This document shows, one piece after another, positions 43,537-54,699 of a stretch of 64,000 nt of DNA. This DNA is from Azorinus chamasolen. Its lineage: Eukaryota > Mollusca > Bivalvia > Cardiida > Solecurtidae. The notes below the pieces were generated by a model. It did no database searches, had not been told where the DNA came from, and saw nothing but the letters and a program-made list of their open reading frames with translations. Position 1 is the first letter of the stretch, and each line of letters opens with the position of its first letter. The DNA is taken from the NCBI GenBank assembly GCA_963576725.1, contig OY755246.1, positions 78,880,040-78,944,039 of the forward strand, written 5' to 3'. A program made the translations under genes and the position numbers.

Positions 43537-43782
43537 TTAACCCTTTCCCTGTTCTTTATTTTGTCCAAATTTCCAAATATTCATGGACAAAATAAATATA
43601 ATAAAATATGGAAGGTGAAACACTGTAGCCATTTTATGAACTTAAGAAACAGATCTATCAATTCCATTAGCAAACAGAGCAGGCCCTAATCAGACGGTTC
43701 CTAAAGGAGCCGACTGAGATGGGTCTACTCTGTATGCAAATACATGTACATGAAAACACCTTTGCATGAAGGAAAGGGTTAA
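43537..43782 (+). mobile_element. PAL1a element
   Basis: TTAACCCTTTCCCTGTTCTT to GAAGGAAAGGGTTAA. It shares its last TTAA with the next element. Confidence 0.93.
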
Positions 43783-44012
43783 TCCTTTCCTCCATAAATA
43801 CCCCTTTCTACACCTCTGTATAAGTCACCTTTTGAAACCATTGTGGCAAATAGAGCACTTGCTCCATAGCAGCAAAATTAATGCTCTATTTGGCCAAATG
43901 GTTTCAATACTACATAATTCTAAAACTTTCCTTTTCTGTAGTAAATGCTCCTTTTTGGTAGATATATTCAAAGAGGTTATATCTAAAAATAGCCTATGAG
44001 TGAATGGGTTAA
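43779..44012 (-). mobile_element. PAL2 element
   Basis: TTAATCCTTTCCTCCATAAA to GAGTGAATGGGTTAA. Confidence 0.92.
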
Positions 44013-44257
44013 TATAGTGAAGCACATTTTATATGTTTGACAATCATATGAAAATGACAATAGATAATGATGCAGAAAAGATGAGAACTTTTAACTCTTT
44101 GCACTCTGGGAAATTTTCCGTCTGCAAAGCTTGTTGTCTGGTATATTGTTTTATAGTGTAATTTTCCAATTGTTTTTCTGATTGTCAAATTATTTACTGA
44201 TGAGTTATGGGGTTTCTGTATGAAAAGAACTCACACTCAATGTGCAAAAGTGTTAAA

Positions 44258-44520
44258 TCTTGTTCCTGCAAACTTTAATTCTTGTGGTTCCTAATTTTTT
44301 AAGTGTCGTCTGCAACCATATTTTGTTAGAAAAATTCAGTAAAATAAAGAATTGAGAAATAACAAGATGTTGAGACAAACAATGAAGTCCCTGATCAAAC
44401 CTCGCTTAAAAAATGGTGTCTTATAAGTCCTTATCTTGAAAAGATGGTGTCTGATCAGACCTCACCTTGAAAGGATGGTGTCTGATCAGGGGCTGCATTG
44501 TAAGTGTGTAAAAGAGTTAG
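44258..44520. mobile_element. PAL9 element with repeated core
   Basis: TTAAATCTTGTTCCTGCAAA...TGTCGTCTGCAACCATATTT; the core AAAATGGTGTCTTATAAG / AAAGATGGTGTCTGATCAG is repeated three times. It ends GTGTAAAAGAGTTA. Confidence 0.8.
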
Positions 44521-44594
44521 TGCTTTAGGCATTATAGAGTTAATTTAAGTCATAACTTTTACCTTAGATGAAATTCAAATGTGTACTCACTAAC

Positions 44595-44717
44595 CTTTGC
44601 ATGTGCGTTCATCAAGGTCAAGGGCGTATCCCTGGTTACACCTACATTCGTAACCCCCTATGGTGTTCATGCACTGCTGCGCACAGCCTCCTTTGTCCAC
44701 AAAACATTCATTTATAT
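44595..44717 (-). CDS. SCUBE: SCUBE exon: calcium-binding EGF 3
   Basis: This 123-nt exon has acceptor TTTCAATTTCAG and donor G|GTTAGT. It reads D-I-N-E-C then FVDKGGCAQQCMNTIGGY, and closes with GYALDLDERTCK. The calcium-binding signature and the C-x-N-x4-Y-x-C-x-C hydroxylation motif are intact. The phase-1 end joins Val of the next exon (EGF4). Confidence 0.94.
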
Positions 44718-44956
44718 CTGAAATTGAAACCATACCACCACAAGCTGCATTGAATACTATTTCAAAGGCCAAAAAAAATTTCATTGAATTAATATTCATA
44801 AAGTCATAAATTCCAACATGAATATTCATGAAGTAAAAATTCCAACATGAATATTCATCAAGTAGAAGGTTCAGAATAACCTGTTGCTGAAGGAGCAATC
44901 TATTTAGGGTCTATGTTATTTACTATTCTGCCTGTTTAATTCAAGGTTATCTAAAA

Positions 44957-45205
44957 TGCTACCCTTTCCTTGTTCTATGTTTATTCCAAATTTCCAATAT
45001 CTACTGATTATTCATTGACAAAATAGTTATAATGAAATATGGAAGGTGGAACATTGTAACAATTTTAGAAAGTAAAGAAACATATCTGTCAAATTCCACT
45101 AGCAAATAGAGCAGATCCTGATCAGACGGCTCCTATAGGAGCCGTCTGATCTGGGTCTACTCTGTTTGTAAATGTGAAAACATGTTTATATGAAGGAAAG
45201 GGTTA
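44957..45205 (+). mobile_element. PAL1a element
   Basis: CTACCCTTTCCTTGTTCTAT to GAAGGAAAGGGTTA. Core GACGGCTCCTATAGGAGCCGTC is perfect at the apex, with the T-T mismatch kept. Confidence 0.92.
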
Positions 45206-45529
45206 TTCAACTTTATATACCCATGAAGAGGGGTGATTCAGTGTCTGAATACTTATAGTGTACTGTAAACCCAACCCTGATCAGAAACCAAGGTGGCAAG
45301 GTCAAATGCAGAAACTGATCTAGATCTACACTATTTGCAATTTTGAATAGGGATTAAGTGCAGCCAAATAATCTCATGCCAGGGAGTCAGGGTGGGGGAG
45401 GAGACTAACGATACATGTAAAAGAATCCCAACGAAACACCATATATAATAAATAATCATTAATAATGAAATATAGATGGCAATTAGGAGTTGGGATCGTT
45501 TATTAGAGATACTATGGCAAAGTCAGTAT

Positions 45530-45670
45530 TTTGAAGAAAAATAATTATTTCTTCACCAAATTCAATGTTGGTTACTCCACAAAATCATCCCAAAGACGCA
45601 ATTCTAAAAAGAATCCATAACATAGGGTTTGGTGGAAAAATGACAATTTTGGTATTTAAAATATGCCCTC
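45530..45670. mobile_element. PAL5 element, diverged
   Basis: TTATTTCTTCACCAAATTCA / ATAGGGTTTGGTGGAAAAAT. Confidence 0.75.
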
Positions 45671-45774
45671 AGAACTATGGATGTATACAGGAAACATATT
45701 TAGAAAACTTAATAAACTAAAAAAAAAATTATTTCTCCACCAAAGCCTATCTTGATATAGCTCATTAGAAATGT

Positions 45775-46672
45775 CTCAAAGAGTTGCACCAATGAGAAAG
45801 GGGTTGCCTGAGAAATGCCTCAAAGAGTTGCACCAATGAAACAGTTGCACCAATGAGATAGGATTTGATTGAGAAATGCCTCAAAGAGTTGCACCAATGA
45901 GATAGGGTTTGGCTGTAAAATGCCTCAAAGAGTTGCACCAATGAGATAGGGTTTGGCTGTAAAATGCCTCAAAGAGTTGCACCAATGAGATAGGGTTTGG
46001 CTGTAAAATGCCTCAAAGAGTTGCACCAATGAGATAGGGTTTGGCTGTAAAATGCCTCAAAGAGTTGCACCAATGAGATAGGGTTTGGCTGTGAAATGCC
46101 TCAAAGAGTTGCACCAATGAGATAGGGTTTGGCTGTGAAATGCCTCAAAGAGTTGCACCAATGAGATAGGGTTTGGCTGTAAAATGCCTCAAAGAGTTGC
46201 ACCAATGAGATAGGGTTTGGCTGTAAAATGCCTCAAAGAGTTGCACCAATGAGATAGGGTTTGGCTGTAAAATGCCTCAAAGAGTTGCACCAATGAGATA
46301 GGGTTTGGCTGTGAAATGCCTCAAAGAGTTGCACCAATGAGATAGGGTTTGGCTGTGAAATGCCTCAAAGAGTTGCACCAATGCGATAGGGTTTGGCTGT
46401 GAAATGCCTCAAAGAGTTGCACCAATGAGATAGGGTTTGGCTGTAAAATGCCTCAAAGAGTTGCACCAATGAGATAGGGTTTAGCTGTAAAATGCCTCAA
46501 AGAGTTGCACCAATGAGATAGGGTTTGGCTGTAAAATGCCTCAAAGAGTTGCACCAATGAGATAGGGTTTGGCTGTAAAATGCCTCAAAGAGTTGCACCA
46601 ATGAGATAGGGTTTGGCTGTGAAATGCCTCAAAGAGTTGCACCAATGAGATAGGGTTTGGCTGAGAAATAAG
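45775..46672. repeat. 44-bp minisatellite from a palindromic element
   Basis: About twenty nearly identical units contain CTCAAAGAGTTGCACCAATG and AGATAGGGTTTGGCTG. The left flank TTATTTCTCCACCAAAGCCT and the unit's AGGGTTTGGCTGAGAAATAA form the inverted ends of a PAL5-like element, so the array is an expansion of one arm. It lies in the EGF2-EGF3 intron. Confidence 0.95.
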
Positions 46673-46975
46673 AAATTTTGATAGATTATTAAACAGCTTA
46701 TCTACAGCCCTGTCCTCTTCATCTACAACTCTATCTAATGTATTCACAAAAGAAATGGTGACATGATGAATATATTAATTATATTAATTTTTGAAATTGT
46801 ATATTAAACACATGAATTTTTTGCCAAAGCAGAAACTAGATAATCAGTTTATACATGTATATATTCAATAGCAAACAGAGCAGACCCTAAACAGACAGCT
46901 CCTATAGGAGCCATCTGATCTGGGTCTACTCCGTTTGTAAAGGCGTAAAAAGGTGTGTACATATGGAGTATAGAG

Positions 46976-47040
46976 TAAACTTGCCTGCACATTTTTTCCA
47001 CTTTTATTCAATTCAAACGCCTCCATGCAATCATATTTCT
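46976..47040 (-). repeat. Degenerate copy of the EGF2 exon end
   Basis: The plus-strand stretch CCACTTTTATTCAATTCAAA...CCTCCATGCA aligns with the 3' coding end of the EGF2 exon (CCACTTTTGTCCAGTTCAAA...CCTCCATACA) 65 bp away. The donor position reads GCAAGT. The match is imperfect, so this copy is old. Confidence 0.75.
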
Positions 47041-47049
47041 ATAACTTAC

Positions 47050-47172
47050 CAATACAATTTTTGCCACTTTTGTCCAGTTCAAACCCCTCCATACATGCGC
47101 ATGTGTAGTTGCCTGGGATGTTTTGGCAGAAATGCGTGCAACCTCCATTTTTATACATACATTCATTTTTGT
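47050..47172 (-). CDS. SCUBE: SCUBE exon: calcium-binding EGF 2
   Basis: This 123-nt exon lies between acceptor TTTGTGTTTCAG and donor G|GTAAGT. It encodes D-K-N-E-C followed by MYKNGGCTHFCQNIPGNY and ends FELDKSGKNCI. The D-x-N-E-C start and the C-x-N-x4-Y-x-C-x-C stretch fit a calcium-binding EGF with an Asn hydroxylation site. NYT is a possible N-glycosylation sequon. A degenerate copy of the 3' part of this exon sits immediately downstream on the transcript (46976-47040). Confidence 0.94.
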
Positions 47173-47429
47173 CTGAAACACAAATAAAAAACAATACATT
47201 AAATCTACTTGACAATGGCACACTTTCACCCATTCCCTCATACTGACACATTTTGATGCCTCTGTAAGTCACATTTCGAAACCATTGTGATAAATAAGAG
47301 TATTTGTTCTAAAGGAGCAGGAGTGTGTGAATAAACTTTTCATGTGCAGACATATAACATGGAACACATCATGGCATTTCTATAAACAACATGCACAATG
47401 TGTGTTTCTGAAACATATATGTCCCTGGT

Positions 47430-49030
47430 CTGTGTCTGAACTGTCACCTTGACCTCTGACCTTGAGGTGTGACCTTGACCTTGATATGATCTCAGTCAAA
47501 ATGTGCAGTTTCTTGAATAGTATGTACACACCAAATACAAGTCTGTATGTCATAGAGTACAATTTGTCATGGATGAATCAGAGAATAAATACTTGGAAAA
47601 TATACTTGTTTCTCGTGTTCTTTTCAGTTTCCCAAATACATTTCTGTAGCTACCTTTAATTAACATTGTGTTTTGGTAAAGGGAAATAACAACTAACTTA
47701 TAACCTAACTTTAATCACGGGAATCACGGGTCATTCGTATTTTCTACATATTCAGTTGACAGCCATTTTTGAATTCTGGCATGGTTTTGATTAAATTCTG
47801 GAGGAATTCTATATTTTACCAGAGGTAACTATTTCTTCATTTCATCCATAACGATTCTTGTTTAACAGTTTATTTTCTTGAATGTTAATTATTTGGTTAA
47901 ACTGTAGAATGACATGTAAAGGTTTGGTAACTATGCTACGCATTCACCGTGCCGTCGTTTTGTACATGTAAGTTTGTTTACAAATCGTCTCCGACGATCA
48001 GATATATTTGACTATCTGTATCTTTTATTTATTTGATGTATGCCTTTTGCTTATAATATTTCTCATTGTTTCAGATAGTACACCAATAAATCGAGAACCA
48101 CATAGACTTGTTACTTATACAGTAAGGAACCCTATGAAATGTATCTCTACTAGTTCAAAGATTATAGCCAATTTTAAAATCATTAAAAAATCATTTTGAA
48201 CTTAACATGTGATCTTGACATAGATAAGACACCACTTAAAAAATGCAGCTTCATGAGATGCATAAACACACAAAATATAAATGCCATCATTTCTACTTAT
48301 TCAAATTGTATAGCCAATATTACATTTGTGGAAAAATGATATTTAACCTTGACTCGTGACCTTGACCAGACCTCACATAAAAGATGTAGTTTTATGAGAT
48401 GCATGAGCCAACCAATAATGTAGCATTTATCATAATCTCTATTAGTTCAAAATGTATAAACAATGTTAAGCAATGTATAAATAAACAATGTTAAGAACAT
48501 GTACAAGTTACAGGAAAATTACATTTGACCTTGACATTTGACATTGACCTTGATTAGGTGTCACTTAAAATATGCAGCTTTATGAGATGCATATGCACAA
48601 CAAGTGTCAAGTGAAAAGTTATATCCAACATAAAAAGTCATTAAACTTAGGGAAAACGATATTTGATTTGACACCTGACTGTAACCTTAACCAAACAGTA
48701 CCATTCTCTTGCTGAATTTTGAAATACATGTCTCCTTCTTTACCCATGGCCTGTTGTATAATTACATATATCTTCACTGTATACAAGTATTTTGCTATGC
48801 AATCACTGCTGTGGAGTACACTGGTTGCACAATCAACTTGTAAATAGTGCAGACCCTGATGAGACAGCTCCTGCAGGAGCTGTCTCATCTGGGTCTTCAC
48901 TATTTACAGGTACGTATATTGACGTGAATAGCAAGCGAAGGGTTAACAGATGCAGTTTCATGAGATCCGTATGCACACCAAAATTCAATTTTGTATATCT
49001 ACCAGTTCAAAATGTACAGCCAATGTTAAG
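47430..49030. repeat. TGACCTTGACC-type repeat, diverged, with nested PAL3
   Basis: Older units of the same family (ATGCAGCTTCATGAGATGCA, GACCTTGACC) are interrupted by a PAL3 element at about 48697-48946, and the repeat resumes afterwards at CAGATGCAGTTTCATGAGAT. Confidence 0.85.
48697..48946 (+). mobile_element. PAL3 element nested in a repeat
   Basis: ACCATTCTCTTGCTGAATTT to GCAAGCGAAGGGTTAA, inserted in the 47.4-49.0 kb repeat. Confidence 0.9.
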
Positions 49031-49828
49031 GTAAAAACAACTGAAGTGTGTATTAAGCTACTATGAAACAATAAACTATGCAAACTGCGGGAAATACGCA
49101 TGCATACACGTTTAAATGCAGACATCTGTCAAAACTGAAAGTAGCGTCGACGAGGAGAAGAGAAACAAGTTTTAATTTTGTGTTTACTGTTATAAAAAGA
49201 TTTTATTCATCACAAACAGCCATACTTTACATGACCAGCTAGGCTACCGACTTGAAATTTCTGCAAGACCGGACAGCCATACTCCATCATGAGATATTGA
49301 ACGCACTACTTTGAGTCGCGATTGATTACTGAGTGATCGGTATTGTAAAATGGTACCTACAGACAACTTCAACTACGTTGAATCCATTAAAAAAATAGTC
49401 CATTAGTGTCATGTATGCGACAAAATGTCTACTAGGGTTATGACAAAGAGGTTGGGTCTAAAATAGCTGCAAAGAGGTTGGGTCTAAAATAGCCTAGGTG
49501 GTAATGGGTTAATAAATATCCATTCTTGTATGAATAATCATGAGGTGAAGGGTATACATTCGGATGCAGCAAAGTCTCGCGAATTTATGTTAATACGGTG
49601 GAACCTCGATATCTCGAACTCGGATAACTCAACCTCCACATAGCTCGAGTTGAAAGTTCAATCGCTAACAATTTTTGAGATGTACCGACGGGCGTACGAA
49701 CATATGGCAGCACGATGTGAGATATTGAATATGCCAAGAAGGTGGAAGAAGGTGGATGTTTACTTATGAATATTCATAGAGTAACGGTTTACACAGACTT
49801 TGGGCGCAAATCATTACACGCTACATGT

Positions 49829-50425
49829 ATATATATGTAAGACTCAAATCGTGGGTCGGTCCTATATCGAGGGCCGATTCGAAAATCGTGGGCCAATACA
49901 AAATCGTGGCCTGTTTTCTGAAATCTTGAAAGACCCTTTAGCCCCCACATAGGAGTTTAAGCCTTCAATCATTTAACTTCTGTTATAAAATCCATCTCTT
50001 TCCAGAACCAATTAGGGTTCGGATCTTTTGACATCGGTTGTCTCCGGTTCTGAACTAGATCTAGAGTAGTTTCACTCCGACGTCTACGGTTGAAAAATAT
50101 GACGTCATTTACGCACAGCGTCGTCCGTTTTGACGTCGTATAATTTCGCGCCACCATTATTGTGACATTTTATTTTTCTTTAACTCCGCCAGTCTATATA
50201 GATCGATACTTTTAAATTTTAAGATATATTTGCAATTTTAATGATCTGTGTTCTGTGTTCTGTGTTTTGTGATCTGTGTATTTTGCCAGGTAGGATGTGT
50301 GTTTTTGTGGGTTATAAATCGGCCCACGATTTGGGAGCAAACGGCCCACGATTTTGGATCGGCCCACGATTTTCGAATCGGCCCTCGATCTGGGACCGGC
50401 CCTCGATTTGAGTCTTACATATATA
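49829..50425. mobile_element. Inverted-repeat element with ATCGNGGGCC iterations
   Basis: About 85-bp inverted ends start ATATGTAAGACTCAAATCG and contain four to five ATCG(T/A)GGGCCGAT-like words. About 600 bp in all, with no transposase frame. Confidence 0.9.
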
Positions 50426-50548
50426 TTTGTGAAATCCTTCGGTTGGCCTCAAACGGAACATCTTATGGATTTCTACGTAAATCACGTTTCCGAGAATTGC
50501 CGTAAAATGCCGAGTATTTACACTTGATAAACACTAAGTCTCCGGAAT

Positions 50549-51072
50549 ATGGAACGCCATTCTGCCATGCTATTTGCTGAATGATAAGTACGAAATGCTA
50601 AATGCAAAATGCGAAATGCTTTTTGCCAATTGAGTAAATTGCTAGGAAAAGAACCAGAATGTTCCAAATGATGGATGTAAATGACAAATGCGAAATGCTT
50701 ATTGCTAAATGCATGTTTACACTACTGGCATTGGAGGGCGCCATTTTAAAGTGACTGTAAATTGCAATGGAAAGAACCGAACTGTTCGAAATGATGAATG
50801 TAAATGACAAATGCGAAATGCTTATTGCTAAATGCGCTACTAGTATTGAACAGCGCCATTTCATTGGTATTTGTTTCAACCTCAACAGTATAAGCATATT
50901 TGGACCATGCCATTTATTTAATTCCTTATCTTTTTATTTCTTTATTCGAATACCACAAAAAACATTTAGCCTTTGATATTAAGCAACTGACATTTCGCAA
51001 TTGGCATTTAGCAATAAGCATTTAGCAATTGGCAAATTGTATTTAGCATGGCAGAATGGCGTTCCATATGAC
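50549..51072. mobile_element. Foldback element with AAATGC words
   Basis: The ends GGAACGCCATTCTGCCATGC and GCATGGCAGAATGGCGTTCC are inverted. Both arms carry many AAATGC/GCATTT words. A partial second end stands at 51078-51112. Confidence 0.88.
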
Positions 51073-51183
51073 CAGAACGCCATTCTGTCATGCTATTTGC
51101 TAAATGATAAGCCGGAAGAAAAGAAATAGTTAACAGTCGGACACGAATTGAAGAACTGCGGGAAAAGGATTCAAACGACATAC

Positions 51184-51303
51184 CTACACATTTATGTCCA
51201 TCCCCAGAGAAGCCGGGTTTACATTTGCACCGAGAGGATCGAACAGAGTCCCTACATATGGCATCAGGATGACACTTCAATGACCCTTTGGCACACTCGT
51301 TTC
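51184..51303 (-). CDS. SCUBE: SCUBE exon: EGF-like domain 1
   Basis: The acceptor TTCATTACAG and donor G|GTATGT frame a 120-nt exon in the 2+117+1 phase pattern. It reads NECAKGSLKCHPDAICRD and ends CKPGFSGDGHKCV. This is the type of EGF with a short first loop and a GFSGDGHKC end that vertebrate SCUBE EGF1 also has. Six cysteines are present. The upstream split codon gives Gly, so the calcium-binding D-x-D/N-E-C signature is incomplete at its first position (G-N-E-C). No in-frame initiator or signal peptide is joined to this exon, so translation must start in an upstream exon. Confidence 0.93.
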
Positions 51304-51376
51304 CTGTAATGAAAATATTGTTACACAATTACTTCATGAATATTCATGGACGACATTCTGACTTAATCAATGTCTA

Positions 51377-51616
51377 TTAACCATTTCACTGCCAATGTCG
51401 CATAAATGCACCACGACAAAAAGTGCAGTCCCAGATCAGACGCCGCCTTGAAAAGGCGGCGTCTGATCAGGGACTTCACTTTTTGTCTCAATCTCTATTT
51501 CTATGCTTTATTCCTTTGAAATTTGCATTTATTTATCTCATTTACTTATTTTACCAAATGATTTAACAAAATTGGTTTGCAGACGACAATTAGAAATTTG
51601 GCGCCGAAAGGGTTAA
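51377..51616 (+). mobile_element. PAL9 element, reference copy
   Basis: TTAACCATTTCACTGCCAAT to GGCGCCGAAAGGGTTAA, 240 bp. Core GTCCCAGATCAGACGCCGCC / GGCGGCGTCTGATCAGGGAC. Confidence 0.92.
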
Positions 51617-51835
51617 GCTTTTGTTCCATTATAAATAATTTAAACACTAATGACATTATATATATTAACCTCATCCTCCATGGATATTCATGAAAAAATA
51701 AAAACATGATATTAACCCCTTCCGTGCCACAATGACGAATTTATGATATCACATGCAAACAGTTTGGATCCAGATGAGACGCCGAGTAACTCGGCATTCT
51801 TTAATTTGCTTCTATTCTATACTTTTCTATTCTAT

Positions 51836-52012
51836 CGAGAGAGCTGGGAGAGAGGGGGAAGGGTGGTACAGGGATGGAAAGAGGGAGAAAGGGGATGAGA
51901 GATGGGAGGGAGCGAGAGAGAAGAGCTGAGAGGGGGTGGAGAGGAGAGAGAGTGTAGGGAGAGGAAGAGGGAGAAAGAGAGAGAGAGAGAGAGTCAGAGA
52001 GAGAGAGAGTCA

Positions 52013-52068
<56 letters not shown>

Positions 52069-52085
52069 GTTGAGAGGGGGATGGG
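51836..52085. repeat. GA-rich polypurine tract
   Basis: About 250 bp of almost pure purine on the plus strand, GAGAGA in the second half, lying 0.5 kb upstream (transcript sense) of the EGF1 exon. Mirror symmetry would permit triplex DNA. Open frames here are artefacts. Confidence 0.95.
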
Positions 52086-52529
52086 GAGGGGAGAGACAGA
52101 GGGGCCGATAAGGGTTGAAATAGACGAGATGAACTGCTCGATTTAACGAGTGTTTTTCTATGTTCAACATTCGAACATAAAACCACACAATAAACTATTT
52201 TTGAATAAAACTGTAGTACAAAGTAATTAAAGTCATTAAATACTAATATATTGTCTGAATATTTGAAGCACAATTGAATCTCTTTGAAATGAACAAATTT
52301 ATTGCCATGACAAACAGGGATGTCTGGTAAGGCTCTGTTCTGCGTGTATACATGTAAGATATCTAATTTTTCGCTATTTCATTAAATTTGCATTTTATAG
52401 GGCATTTCTTTTAAATATAACAAAGGGAGGCGTTTGGCATACGTTTCCATCAAGTAAGGGATACAATCTTAGATACGCGTGCATCATATCAAAATCGACC
52501 CTTGATATGCTGCAAACCTGCTGTGTACT

Positions 52530-52690
52530 GGCATTTGCAAACAGCGTAGACCCGGATTACCTATGATCCGGGTCAGCACTGTTTGTCATTCAAAATCCTC
52601 TTGTCAAATATGCCCTTTCATAATGAATGAACTAAGCAGTTAAACCTTTATAAGACATACCACAATCATTGTTAAGTCGGGAAAGGGTAA
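52530..52690. mobile_element. TTAA-type element with reduced PAL1-like core
   Basis: TTTGCAAACAGCGTAGACCC / GATCCGGGTCAGCACTGTTTG and right arm TTCAAAATCCTCTTG like 27695-27720. Ends GGGAAAGGGTAA. Confidence 0.75.
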
Positions 52691-52844
52691 AAAGATTATA
52701 GAACTGCATCATGTTGGACAATATTCAAGGGAGATAACTAATGGTCGTTCCTTATTAGATAACTACAGAAAATAGCTCACTACAGCGATAGAAAATAACC
52801 CACTACAGCGACTATTCAACAGTTTGACGCGGAATCTTTCAGAA

Positions 52845-52935
52845 ATATAGTAGCTTAATTGCAGGACGTAAGTCATACAGAAAGCTCCCATGGGAGCTTT
52901 CTTTATTACGTTCGTTCTGCATTTAGCTGTCTGCT
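52845..52935. mobile_element. PAL6 element
   Basis: AGTAGCTTAATTGCAGGACG...GTTCTGCATTTAGCTG around GAAAGCTCCCATGGGAGCTTTC. Confidence 0.85.
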
Positions 52936-53448
52936 GATTTTATACACGCACGTTTAAATACGCATTTGTTAATTACATGACCGATTTAGACATGGTCTAC
53001 TGTATGTAAATGAATCTGTCAGAAAATCCTGCATCCATCTCAGAACGCCCCGGTGATTTATTCCAGTTTAACTAGCAAAATAATTGGCATGCAAGACGAT
53101 TAATTTCAGCAGGTAAACCAGTAAAGATTTAAACGGTTTACTTCACTCACTGACTAAAACATCCAGTGCAAGTTTCAAATTATTTAAATCTCCGTTCAAT
53201 CATGACGGACTGATCTTAATAAATATACCCGGTGACTCTTGTAAGAATTGTGCTATGTAGTTCATACATACAATTTTTCGCCAAATATTGAAATATCAAT
53301 TGAGGATATATTAATACCACTTTACAGTGGACTCTCTCTTCAGCGGAAACTTTCCGATTGAATATCAGATGTTTGAAAGCAGTTAACTGCTCACAGCAAG
53401 AATGGAAGAAATCCTATTGAGAGCATTCTTAATGTCTGTCGTTCTACA

Positions 53449-53695
53449 TTAACACTTTCCCTGATGAATATTCATGTAGGAAATAATGACGTCATGAGTA
53501 TTAATACGATTTTTTTATATTGGCATATGAACACAGGACATTTCGGCTCAGGCAGAAGCTGTAGAATCAGATCTATATTACCCCATAAGCAAACAGAGCA
53601 GACCCTGATCAGACGGCTCCTGTAGGAGCCGTCTGATCTGGGTCTACTCTGTTTGCAGATGCGTCAAAATGCGTTTACGTAAGGGAAAGGGTTAA
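53449..53695 (+). mobile_element. PAL1b element
   Basis: TTAACACTTTCCCTGATGAA to AAGGGAAAGGGTTAA, 247 bp. Core GACGGCTCCTGTAGGAGCCGTC. Confidence 0.95.
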
Positions 53696-53946
53696 CCCTT
53701 TACTCCATGAATATAATTATTCATATGAGAAATAATGGCGTCATGAATATTAAGTAAATCAATCGCTATAATATCACATGTACATAGGGATGTGCGGTCA
53801 AGGCAGAAACTGAAGAATTATATCTATATTATATCATAAGCAAATATAGCAGACCCTGATCAGATGGCTCCTTTAGAAGCCGTCTGATCTGGATCTTCTC
53901 TGTTTGCAAAGGCATAGAAAGGCATATTTATGGAGAAAAAGTTTAA
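53692..53946 (+). mobile_element. PAL1b element
   Basis: TTAACCCTTTACTCCATGAA to GGAGAAAAAGTTTAA, sharing a TTAA with the previous copy. A further reversed copy follows (53961-54193). Confidence 0.93.
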
Positions 53947-54612
53947 GCTAACATTTGTCTAAACCCTTTACTCCATAAATACGCCTTTCTCTATGTCTTT
54001 GCGAACAGAGTAAACCCAGATCAGACGGGTCAGTTTGAAATTATTCTACACTGATTCTACATTCTCCTATGAAATGATTCTACACTTTCTGCCATTACCA
54101 CAAATGCATTGCTCATTTGTCATTATATAGATCATTTAATTAATATTCATAGCGCCAGTACTTTTTACATGAATATTCATGGAGTAAAGGGTCAAATGTT
54201 GTAAAGTTCACATATTTTCAATGGCTGTTGTAGCGCGGGTATCACTGTATCATATCTCGTCAATATCAAAGCTGTTGGTATTTCTGACAGATTAGTTCAG
54301 CTGTTTGTAAATTTGCACCTAATTTGCATAAATTGATAAGCCTTTTTAAAATGGTGGCCCCGTTTACAATGACCTTTAACCCCCCCCCCCCGTGATTCAG
54401 TACATTGGACATTGGAGAACAGTGTAGACTCAGAATAATAGATTCCTGCATGAGCCATCTTTTTCCGGTATTGTGCCGCGCCATATGGCACGTTTGCAAA
54501 CAGAGTAGTTCCAGAGCCTGTAGGAACACTGTCCCCTTCTTGTCTTCTGTCAATGTTTTTGACCATTTTATTAAGCTTTAGCCTGCTATGCCGTTTGAGC
54601 GGGTGAGTGAAT

Positions 54613-54690
54613 ACCTATGCAAACAGTTTAGATCCAGATGAGACGTCGAGTAACTCGGCGTCTCATCAGGATCCAAACTGTTTGACACTC
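54613..54690. mobile_element. PAL8 hairpin
   Basis: AAACAGTTTAGATCCAGATG...CATCAGGATCCAAACTGTTT around GTCGAGTAACTCGGC, with A-A at the W position. Confidence 0.92.
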
Positions 54691-54699
54691 TGATTGCAT

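Larger units (their letters stand above)
14405..51303 (-). other. SCUBE: SCUBE gene, 21 coding exons, 5' exon missing
   Basis: The span covers all coding exons found in the window. The transcribed order is EGF1-EGF9, five spacer exons, three GCC2/GCC3 cysteine-rich modules, CUB in two exons, a 26-codon exon and the last exon. This is the diagnostic order of the SCUBE family of secreted, membrane-tethered glycoproteins, which in vertebrates act as co-receptors or carriers for Hedgehog, BMP and growth-factor signals. Every junction is GT-AG. Most introns are phase 1, so the EGF and GCC exons are symmetric; the exceptions are around spacer exons 4-5 (phase 2) and before the last exon (phase 0). 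Exon lengths sum to 2858 nt, about 952 residues without the signal peptide; vertebrate SCUBEs are near 990-1000. The first exon must end in phase 1 with G. The identity comes from domain order plus close similarity to the SCUBE C-terminal tail. The 1:1 relation to SCUBE1, 2 or 3 cannot be decided here. Confidence 0.93.

Noticed and set aside
51902..52111. Open frames rich in R and E or S and L
   Set aside because: Artefacts of the GA tract.
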